Assembly (NCBI GenBank): GCA_001600415.1
Contig: BCJX01000009.1
Location: 529,976 to 593,975 of the forward strand
DNA length: 64,000 bases
Origin: Pascua guehoae
Taxonomy: Eukaryota; Basidiomycota; Tremellomycetes; Trichosporonales; Trichosporonaceae
Direction: 5' to 3'
Numbering within the stretch: position 1 is the first letter of the stretch; every line of letters starts with the position of its first letter. Below are positions 55,168 through 64,000 of this stretch, piece after piece. The notes below the pieces were generated by a model, which was not told where the DNA came from, did not search any database, and worked only from the letters and a program-made list of their open reading frames with translations. The position numbers and the translations under genes were made by a program.

Positions 55168-58073
55168 CTAGTGTTGAAACAGATCATGGAAGACAGTGGG
55201 GATCTCGGCAGACTGGAGGGCGTGTCAGTTGGAGCCTTCTACACCTCTTCGCAACTCACCTTGAAGCGGTAAGCGCACTCGGTCGAACGCAGCATCTCGA
55301 CGTCGCCACCGGCTGCCTGCACAAAGCTGACAATGACGCCGTTGACGAGGGGAGCTGGCTGACCCTGGCGCGGAGCAGGGGGCACAGCGGCGGCTGCGCG
55401 GAGGGCGTAGCCCTCGACCGAGCGTGGGAGGTCAAAGTTGATGACGAGCGGGGACCAGGCAATGTCGGGCGGCTTGGGCGTCACGTCAAAGCAGACCAGG
55501 AAGCGAGGTCCGTTGCCTGCCATGGACATGCGCCACTGCTGCAGGACAGCCTTCTTTTGGGATGGGGGCATGTCGGATGCCTGGAAATGTTAGTAATGCC
55601 CCGAGGGGTTGTGACTCACAAGGTATAGAGTGTCCCAGTTCCGAGACCCGAGCTTGTACACGACGGCCTCGAGGTTTGAGTATGTGCCGACGTGGATAAC
55701 GGCCTGCCAGAGCGGATAGTCGTCGAGAATCTTGACGAGCATGTCGAGCTTGTACTCCTTTGCCCGTGTAGCCTCTTCGCTCATACCACCCGAGCCCGTG
55801 TTGGCACGTCCAGAGCCAATGGTGCCAGGACCCGCCTCGGCCGGCTGGTCCTCGGACCTTGCCGAGCCGGTAATCGTGAGGTAGACGTACGTGTGCTTGA
55901 GGTTGACACCTGGGGTAACCGACGACACCGACTCTTGCGAGTTGGTCGAGCCCTCGCGGCGCACCAAGACGCGCACGGGGTCGCGCACCTGAAGGGACTG
56001 GGAAAAGTTGATCACATCGGTGGGGATCGTATTCGAGCTGCGTGTCAGTTGAAAATGCCCAGCGAATCTTGACACCACTCACAAGAGACATGTCTGGCGC
56101 TCAATGAGCGGTGTCGGGGAAGGGGGAGCACCGTTTGGCCCAGGCGTGCCAAAGCGCGATGGCTGCGATGACGGGAATGGCGTCTTGCTCTGCGGGTTGA
56201 AGGGCGAGTGCTGGCCATTGTCAAAGGGGCTACCAATGACTGGAGAAAAGGGCGAGGGACCGCCAGGCGTGAGCGGCCCAGCGGGACCGGCACGGCGAGG
56301 CGAGGGCAAGAGACGTGCGACGCTGAGGACGTTTTCATACAGGTTGCGTGCAATGAGCTGGTCGACCTCGTCGAGAATGAGAAGACGGCACTCGCCCCCC
56401 GACAGACCGCCACGGGCGTTCATGACCTCGTTGACCTTTGCTGGCGTGCCGATAAGTAGCTGGATAGCGTCGCGCTGCATCGCTGCAAGCTCATTGGGTA
56501 ACGACGACGAACCCGGAGCACCGGCCGCTAGCGCAGCACGGACGCCAAGAGGCCCTCCGACATTGTGGACGACTGTTTCAGGTTAGCACGTGTTAGGATG
56601 GAATGTGGTCTAGCGCGGTGGAACAGGTTTGGTGTCGTACGTACGCTTGTGGCACTGGGTGGCCTGGTCGACGGTTGTGGTGATGATGATGACGGCGGGG
56701 CCGCGGTACGGGCCTTGAGGTGGCGGCAGGGTGAGGCACAGCTGGAGGGCAGGAATGACACTTTGTGGGTGTGAGTGGACAAATCAAAGGGGTCGCCAGT
56801 GCCACAAAACTCCAAACTCACTAGGAGATGATACGCTCCTGCGTCGGGGGGGCCTGGGCGATAATGTCCGAGCCCTTGAGCATAAAGGGGAGGACGCGCG
56901 CTTGGATCTTGTTGGGAGGTCCAATGCTGGAGGGGTCAGCGCGAGCTCGCAAACGAGAGGGGGGACAACGGGGCGAGAAACGTACCCGTACTTGGAGATG
57001 GAGCGCAAGAGGTCGACCTTGAGGTTGAGATGCTCCCACTTGGTGACGACAATGCCGGCACCTGGTGCGGCTGCGCCGCCTCCAAGACCGTTCATGCTGT
57101 TCATGTTGTTATTGTTCGGGCCGCCCATCATGCCGCCAGGGCTAGGCCATTCGCGGCCTGGCCCTCCCGCTGCCCCAAATTTGCCTGAACCCGGTGCGCC
57201 CCACTTTGGGTCCATGCCGTCGCCGAGGAGCGACGAGGAAAACGAGCGATTGACTGGTGTACGCGGGCCGGCCGAGTAGTCTCCGCGGCCCATGCCAGTC
57301 GGGGAGAGGAGACCGCTGTGCGGGCCCATGCCCATGGGACTTCCGACATTGACATTGATCTTGTCCAGAGGTGGTGGGATCGGCCGTCCCATGATCGGCC
57401 CTGCCGTGTGTGGTCCATGCCCGTTGGTGATCGCCGACGGTGACGGTGGCACAATGCCGAGCGACGGCCCGCCGACGTTTTGTGTCTGGAGACGCTGTAG
57501 CTGTGCAACGCTCGTGGAGAGCGCGGCAATCTGCTGCGTGAGCGCCGCGATGCTCGGGGCGTCGTTGCCGTCACCACCGGACGGTGGTGTGCGGGACAGG
57601 TTTGATGCGCTGGGCGGGCCGATGGCACCCAAACTGGCCGAGCCCATGGGTCCCCCGGGACCTCCGAGTGGGGACGAGGCCGGGGCATCAAAGGGAGAAA
57701 AGAGACGTCCAGGCCCGAGTGGGCCGTTTCCGCCAGGTCCCGTGGGTGATGGAGGGAGAGCCGTCTTGACAATGGCCGCCAGCTGCGCGACCTGTGCTTG
57801 GAGGGCGATGAGGGTAGACTCGGTCGCAGCGATGCGAGCCGAGAGTGCAGCGAATGCCGGCGACGACGAGGACAGCGCTGCGGCAGCATCGCCGCCGTCA
57901 TCGCTCAAAGCCTTGGGGGGTGGTGCGGCCGTCGGCGGTGACTGGGACAGGGACTGGCGCTGAACGGCGAGCTGAGACGAAGCCCGTTGCGCTGCAGAAG
58001 ATGCAGTGGCACCACTAGTGTCAGCGGGACGTGCCATGCCTGACGAGTTGGGTCGAGGGCTCGCGTCGCCCAT
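55168..58073 (-). CDS. eIF4A-like DEAD-box protein with degenerate ATPase motifs (pseudohelicase)
   Basis: Seven exons: 58073-56986, 56926-56822, 56760-56645, 56572-56083, 56037-55620, 55580-55260 and 55212-55168, 860 aa, no frame breaks. A 340-residue Pro/Gly/Ser leader contains coiled-coil-like stretches (FAALSARIAATESTLIALQA, APSIAALTQQIAALSTSVAQ). A full eIF4A-like core follows: WEHLNLKVDLLRSISKYGIG with PNKIQ (Q motif); AQAPPTQER at 386-394 where AQSGTGKT is expected; TTTVDQATQ for PTRELA; GTPAK for TPGR; LDEVD at 503-507 for DEAD; FSNT at 600-603 for SAT; VIHVGT for motif IV; LVINFDLP; and YALRAAAAV where HRIGRGGR is expected. The scaffold is intact, but the Walker Lys and the motif VI arginines are lost. 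It is therefore probably an RNA- or protein-binding regulator rather than a helicase. Confidence 0.87.
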
Positions 58074-60578
58074 GACGATAGCGTTGTCGGGTGGGACAAG
58101 GCAACGGTCAATAGGTAACCAAGTGCCCAGTGGCAGAGCGACTCGAGGTCAGCCGGTGGTGCACGTAGCAGGTGGCGGCAGCAAGCTGACAAGCACTGGC
58201 TGGCTGGCACGAGCGAGTGCGAGCGGTGTGCGCACTTGGGCTTGCGGTGCGTGCGTCGGCGAGGCGACACCCTTTACGACCTGCGTTTCCTGCGCTGCAC
58301 GGTGCTACAGCTGCTGCGGCTGCGGCTAGGTCGTGTCGTGTGTTGACGGGACCTGCGTGTGTTGTTGCAGTGGCGTCGGGGTGTGAGGTGGAGAGTAGAG
58401 TTGAAAGGGTGGAGATGTGAGATTCGGCGGGGTCGAGTCTCAGAATGGGGTCCGGGGCGGGCGGGGGGGGATGGTGGTCCAAGTGCCGAGACGAGTGGGA
58501 CAAGTGGAGGCCAGCGAGGGGGTGGGGGTTGGGTTGGTTTATGGTTGTGATTTGCGATCACGCCTCGGGCCTGCAAAGGCGGCAAGATGACAAAGGCGGC
58601 GATTGGCGAGACACGGGCGAGAGGGCTACACTGGGCAGTAGATGATGGTTGAGGATAATGGAACAATGGCGACGACGAGCGCGAGTCTGTGAGGATCCGA
58701 GACTTGCAAGAAGCCGCCAGCCAGGTCGAGTGGAGGGGGTGTGGGTGTGGGTGGAAATGGGGTCGAGACTGCTGGCTGACTGACTGGCAGGCTGGTGTGC
58801 TGGCGGCCACTGTAGGGGGTGGTGGGCAGTGGCATAAGCCGAAGGATGCCTGCCACCACTCGGACTTGTGCGTAACAGCGCGGAGCGGACGGAGGGACCA
58901 GTTTGGTCGAGATGGACCCGTTTGTGGCAAAAGGCACACCGCGCACACCGGATACCCGGCAACGGAGGCTTTGGGCAACTGCAGCCAGGTGCAGGCAGGT
59001 GCAGGCAGGTGCAGGTAGGCAGGGACCGCTCTTGGCCAGGCCACTGAAATCGAAAACCAAAGGGCCGAGCAGCGGCGACTGGTGGTCGAGTGGTTGGGCA
59101 ATGAGCAGCAAACTTGGTCGCTGGTACAGAACAGAGCAGCCGCTGTTGGCTGGTTGGCCCGGGGGTTGGCTGAGACAATTGAGCACACACACTCGTTGCG
59201 TCGACGTCCAAGAGGATCACGAGAGGTGTACGTGCGTGCGTATGAGCAGCTTTGGTTGGGTGGTGGTGCGTGTGGTGCGTGTGGCCCTTCGGGGATCTCG
59301 GGTACGACCCGGGCCTTTGTTCCATATGCTGTTGGCAGGGTTGGCAGGGCCAATGTGGCCAGTGTGGCCCCTTTGGCCTCTGGATGCAGAGCTTGTTGCC
59401 CTTGTGGGTTGTCGTCTGTGCCTCTCGAGTGCGACTGTCTGCCTGCGGGGGACCGAGGAAAGAGGTAGGTACACAAGGGTAAAAGAGGGGAAGCCTGAAA
59501 GCTCAAGGAAAGGGTGTGGGTGGGTGTTGTTCTCCACCTTGAACCTGCCCACTCTTGACTTTGAGGTGGCGCCGCCGATACGAGGGGACCAAAAAAACAA
59601 GGGCATCCCGAGAGGCCGAAAGGTATCCACTCCACCTCTCCGACGTTGCGGGGGCGCGGGTGTCAAAGAGCGCGCGACCAAAGGGTGGAGGCCAGGGCCA
59701 GGCCGGTGCCACACTCCCTTGTGCGCGGGCGGGGTGCTGCATGCTGGGATGGGGGGGGTGAGGGGATTGCATGACGAGTGGCGCATATCGAGTCCCTGGA
59801 GATCCAGTCTCCTGGACGAGGCTAGAGCAAAGAGCTACACAGCTACACAGTCTAGCTGCCGCATGCATGCCGCGCCGGTGCACCGACTACGACTGCACCA
59901 GATCTCTGTCGCGTTCAAAGGTGGGTCGAGGTCCCAAATCCAAATCTTTAGTAATAAGAACAGACTGATCCTGAAATTGCTTCCGTTACACATCCGAGAC
60001 TTTTTAGAGCCCACCCTAAACATTTACACCACGTGCCAAAAGCAACACAACCTCAGAAGCTCTTGTGCACATGTGCATCCAATAGCTGCTATTCTCTCCC
60101 TTGTCGAGCTAAAGCCAAGCCCACCAAACATGGACTGGACATGAACGGGTCACTCCATAGCACAGGCACCATTGTCTCCACTCGAGAGAGCTAGGTTGTA
60201 ACTCGTGACTGGCGACTACTGAGCTACTGTACTGTAGCTTAGAGCGCCACATACCTGCCACGTGCCACAACCATTCCAACACTCATCGCGCTCCTCTCAC
60301 TACCCAGAAACACCAACGCTGCAGCCGTACACACAGCTACCATGCGAACTGCAGCGCACACGTCTCCCTCCTCGTATCAGGCTCATCCCGCCGCCGTACA
60401 CCATCTTGAACATGTGTCCTGTCACTCACGCACGCACTGGACAACACCCAGCTCCCCATGCCACAACCACCACATCTGCAGACCCGCCATCTTGCCGCCA
60501 ACCCCGCTCCCGGCGCCAAGTGTCATGAGGTACATCCCAACCCCGGGCTACAGCAGAGAATAAGAGCAGATGGACTCT
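58074..60578. other. Intergenic with overlapping spurious frames
   Basis: 2.5 kb without a supported gene. It holds an AGGTGCAGGC tandem at about 58985-59020 and a GTGGCC-type repeat near 59350-59370. Long frames on both strands overlap each other and lack domains. Confidence 0.55.
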
Positions 60579-61636
60579 CTACTCGGCCTTCTCCTCGGCC
60601 TTGCCACCCTTGCGCTCGAGGATGGCCTTGCGGTCCTTGTCGAGCTTGAGCGCAGTGATGACAACGTTCGAGGGGTGGATACCAATGGGGACGGTGGCCG
60701 CGTTCGACTTCTCGACGTGGACGCGGTCGACGTGGATGACCCACTTCTTGCGGTAGACCTTGGAATGTCAGTCGGGCCAACTGGGACTGGGAACTGGGAC
60801 ACTGCCATATGCTGCTGCAACCTCGACGCACAACCGAGCAGGGCATCCCTGCAGATACTAACCTGGGTGACCTTGCCCTCACGACCCTTGTACTTTCCAC
60901 GGACGATGAGGACCTCGTCGTCCTTGCGGATGGGGATGGAGCGGGCACCGTGCTTGCCACGGAGGTCCTTCGAGAGCGACGAGGACATGATCTTGCGCTT
61001 CAGGCCCGAAGGAGCCGAGAAGTGCGCCTTGCGCGACTTGCGGCGGTCCGAGGCGAGGCCTGGGGTCAGTACAAGATGCATGGAGAGGGTCTGGCAGAGC
61101 GCCCGGCAGACATGGACAGCGGCAGGACAGCGACACGGCGCAGCGTGGGGAGGCGGATAAGACGCGCAATGTAGGCCATTCGGGCGGGTCGATAAAGGGC
61201 GGTTCGCTTTCACGGTGGTCGTCCGTCCTCGCGTCTTCTGTGTCGGCGGGCAGCGCCGTCGCCGAGTGCAGCTCGAGGTCGCAGATGCAGGTCGACGCCG
61301 GCTCTTGGGTCCCAGCACACGACTCGAGACTCGAGACTGGGACGGCACTCGAAACACCAGCACCAAAGCCCAACAGACGCCCCAGCCTTCGGTCCCTCGT
61401 CCCCGCTCTCCCCATCCTCTCGCGGCCGCACGACATGCCCGCTCACACGCCCTCTCCCTCCAGCCCGACAGTCGAAAGCTCGAACCCGAACTGCGTTCCC
61501 ACTCGACGAAATTCTCGATGCCCAAATTCCGTTCCCTGTCGACGCCGTTGTCGCGCGTATTGTCCGTCCCGCTATCGCCGTCGCTGCCGCTGTCCTGCCG
61601 GGGATGCCGTCTCTACTCACCAGTAGAAGAAGCCAT
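60579..61636 (-). CDS. RPL26: 60S ribosomal protein L26 (uL24)
   Basis: Three exons: 61636-61621, 61059-60863 and 60758-60579, 130 aa. Exon 1 is only 16 nt (MASST plus one base). The protein reads [19 protein letters not shown], then [20 protein letters not shown], the KOW motif in [18 protein letters not shown], then [34 protein letters not shown] and [13 protein letters not shown]. This is a clear eukaryotic L26 of normal length, located at the exit-tunnel region of the large subunit. Intron 1 is 561 bp. An intron right after the first few codons is typical of fungal ribosomal protein genes. I looked for box C/D snoRNA motifs in both introns and saw none. Confidence 0.97.
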
Positions 61637-62481
61637 TTTGGATACGGGTGGTTGACGGATGAAGGGACCACTCAGTTGTCGACACCAGATGTCCAAGGTG
61701 GTGGTGGCTCAGGCCGGCCCACCCAGCCCTCGTCGCATCCCACCACTCCCCCCAGACCCAGGCCAGCGGCCGGCGGGGGGGGCTCTCGCCCATCCACAAC
61801 CTGGGTACGGTGTTTTCGGAAATTTATGGAGCTTACGTAATGGATTCCATGTGGCAATCGAGTCGGTGGATGGATTTTGGGGCGTTATCGCCGATATTTT
61901 CGTTTTGGTGCCCACTGCGTCGTGTCGAGTGTCCGCGGATCTGCGGGTGGCAAAACAAATGCACAGAGCATGTCAACAACTCAACAACAGGGCGTGTGGC
62001 AGACGAGGTGGTCAAAGTTTCATCCAAAGGCGCATATAACACATACACACCTCTCGATGTCCATAGCTCCAGCATCATTCCAGTGACTGAAACTGCGGCG
62101 ACTATTCGCTCCTTGTTGTTCCCAGTGTTGCGATCGCCTACAAAGTCGACCTCGCAAGGACCGAAGCTACGAAGGCTGCCTCACCACCGTCACCACTGCT
62201 GGCCGCTGTGCCACGGTCGCTCACTGCTCACCAGATAGATACGTATACCCAGCGCCAAGCAGGATTGACATCGCAATCGTCACTGGTATCGCCACATCGC
62301 CCTGCCTTTGACGGCAGCGACACAGCCATCATAGGATGACCGCTCCTGCCGAAATCAAGACTCCAATACATCTCGATACAACATGTGCTATTCTACTCTA
62401 CATTATAATCTATGGTATGCGCACTGCAATCTATAGGGCGTATGTCGCACTCAAGCACCGAGAAAGCGTCCATGCCGGTGT
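61637..62481. other. Intergenic, no gene recognised
   Basis: RPL26 upstream region and the 3' flank of the MFS gene. No supported feature. Confidence 0.6.
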
Positions 62482-64000
62482 TTACGGCGCGGCAAAGGGC
62501 GACCTCGCACGCACACGGGCGCCGATGCGGTAAAAGATAAACGGAAGGGGTGTGCACAGGAGGAGCACGCCCGCGAGGAGGCAGGTGCCGCCCACGGCAC
62601 CGAGGCTGCGGTACAGCTGCTGGCCGAAGAGGGGAAAGGAGCCGGCGAACGACGACCTCATGAATGAGTTGGACGCGAGCGCCGAGGCGGCGACTGGGCG
62701 GTAGGCGCTGTGGGTCAGCACATGTCGCCACAGAATCACGGGGGGGCATGAAGGTGAGAAGGCGTAGCCCAGGCGGGGTGTAGGGCTCGCCTGTGCGTCT
62801 GCGTCGCGCCGCAGACTTATACGACTCACTCGACAAGATAGGTAAAAGTGCTCGAGAACGAGAGCACAATGCTCGCGCCGAAAAAGCTGCTCATAATAAT
62901 GGGCACGATCCAGTGCACGCTCTTAAAGCTCGTGAGGCCAAAGAGGAACAGTCCAATGGGCCCAATGACGGCGCCGTACATGCCGACGACGAGGCGGGAC
63001 TCTGGCGGCGCCACGCCGCCGGCGCGCGCGACGGCCGCGCGATACTGCTTGTTAAACCACGGCTGGGCGGCCATGGCGCACACCTGGCCAAACCCGATGC
63101 CCAGAAAGGCGAGCCCGGTCTCTTGCGTGTTGAAGCCGTACTGCGTGCGGAAGACAAAGGGGACGCTGCCGAAGAAGAGGTACAGGATGCCCAGGATGAT
63201 GGCCGACCAGAGGTCGAGGAAGAGGACCATGTACTGCGTCGTGACGAGGACTGCGTGTCAGTGGGAGTAACGGGGGGGTTGTGCATGTGGTGTGGGAAAG
63301 TGGCGAGGCGACGAAATGGAGACGTACTGAACGGCGTGGTGACGCTCTTCTTGAGCGCCTGGGGGAACGACTTGTGCTGCTTCTCAATGGGCGCGAAATA
63401 CCGTTCGTCGCCGGTCGACTTTCGCAGTCTGGCATTAGTGTGCTGCGTAGGGCAGGTAGGTAGCAAATGATGGAGAAACGTCTCTAGGTGAGCTGCTGGA
63501 GTGGGACCACAGCTCTGACCGCCTTCATCCTCCTCCCTCTCAAAGCGGCCATCTTCCTCAACAGCCCCAACTCACTTCCTGGCCTTCTTCCTAAGCAGCT
63601 GCGGCGCAAACGTCTCGGGGAGGACGACAAAGAGGAGCACCACCATGACCGCCGCCCAGATGAGGACGACATAGTATGTCCACCGCCAGTCGGGCTGCTG
63701 CTGGTTGATAAACCCCGACAGGAGCGGGCCCAACACGGGTCCGAGAAACGGCGCAGACGAAAAGATCATCATGGGTCTGGGACGTCAGTACCTGAGTTGC
63801 AGCAGGTCTGTGGGACTCTACTACTTACGTCGCGACTTTGCGGTTGTGGAAAATGTCCGTGATGGCGCCGCCCGAGACGGAGAGAAACGCCGAGCCGGCA
63901 AAGCCCGAGAGGAAGCGGAAGATGAGAAAGGGGGGGGGGTGGTTGCCGAACGCGACGGGAAAGTTGAGTACTGCGGGTTAGGGCTGTGAGAGGGGGGGGG
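62482..64000 (-). CDS. DHA1-type MFS transporter (N-terminus missing)
   Basis: Partial: the N-terminal half lies beyond base 64000. Exons seen: 63971-63829, 63776-63576, 63428-63328, 63250-62830 and 62707-62482. They read FRFLSGFAGSAFLSVSGGAI, TDIFHNRKVAT, then PMMIFSSAPFLGPVLGPLLS, the central loop (STGDERYFAPIEKQHKSFPQ), and the C-terminal six helices (VLFLDLWSAIILGILYLFFG, QETGLAFLGIGFGQ, IVPIIMSSFFGASIVLSFSS, SLGAVGGTCLLAGVLLL), ending RSPFAAP. The GPVLGPLLSG motif marks drug/H+ antiporters, and the overall pattern is close to fungal polyamine or multidrug transporters of the TPO/Flu1 group. The substrate cannot be told from sequence. A run of nine C near 63930 codes Pro-Pro-Pro; its length may be an assembly error. 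Confidence 0.88.

Noticed and set aside
58274..59635. A 453-codon minus-strand open frame overlapping a 413-codon plus-strand frame (58903-60144)
   Set aside because: Both are long only because stop codons are rare in GC-rich DNA. They overlap each other in antisense, show no domain or codon pattern like the real genes, and have no splice structure.
60759..61620. snoRNAs inside the RPL26 introns
   Set aside because: Ribosomal protein introns often host them, but no box C (TGATGA) with a nearby box D was seen on the transcribed strand.

Overview
The window is nuclear DNA of a basidiomycete fungus. It is GC-rich, its genes are broken by many short GT-AG introns (mostly 35-120 bp) with CTRAC-type branch points, and it carries fungus-specific genes: a Zn2Cys6 regulator, Kex2-processed and GPI-anchored secreted proteins, ATG8 with a C-terminal tail, and a Mal3/Bim1-type EB1. 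The style fits the Tremellomycetes, perhaps Trichosporonales; that placement is inference. Fifteen gene models were rebuilt here by joining exons by eye, with reading-phase checks for every model except the two cut by the window edges or the gap. A 750-base assembly gap lies at 1218-1967.

Layout. 1-2.5 kb: two minus-strand genes, an HD-domain oxygenase (cut by the window edge) and a phytanoyl-CoA-dioxygenase-type oxygenase (interrupted by the gap). Together they resemble the PhnY/PhnZ (or TmpA/TmpB) oxidative phosphonate-cleavage pair. 3.3-6.1 kb: a DUF2828/vWA protein. 7.3-8.3 kb: three related tRNA-like, probably Pol III-transcribed units. 8.9-10.1 kb: RPF2. 10.6-11.5 kb and 27.3-30.0 kb: eight intron-containing tRNA-Ala genes (seven AGC, one CGC). 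13.2-14.2 kb: ATG8. 15.6-16.9 kb: a FAF1/C1orf131-like ribosome-biogenesis gene, convergent with a UPF0303 gene that has a 6-nt exon. 23.4-26.1 kb: a long disordered protein of unknown function. 32.6-34.4 kb: a GPI-anchored aspartic protease.

36.5-40.4 kb: a putative mitochondrial protein, SND2/TMEM208 and the mitochondrial rRNA methyltransferase MRM2. 41.0-45.3 kb: a tandem pair of Cys-rich GPI-anchored surface proteins with identical exon structure. 46.8-51.0 kb: a Zn2Cys6 transcription factor. 52.1-54.3 kb: EB1. 55.2-58.1 kb: an eIF4A-like DEAD-box protein whose ATPase motifs are all degenerate. 60.6-61.6 kb: RPL26. 62.5-64 kb: the C-terminal part of a DHA1-type MFS transporter.

Taken together, the window holds a strong ribosome and translation set (RPF2, FAF1-like, RPL26, MRM2, eight tRNA-Ala genes and an eIF4A-like pseudohelicase), plus trafficking genes (SND2, ATG8, EB1) and surface or secreted proteins. 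Large gene-poor stretches (18.6-23.4, 30-32.6 and 34.4-36.5 kb) contain minisatellites and fold-back repeats. The points most worth following up are the pseudohelicase, the phosphonate-type oxygenase pair and the tandem tRNA-like RNA family.
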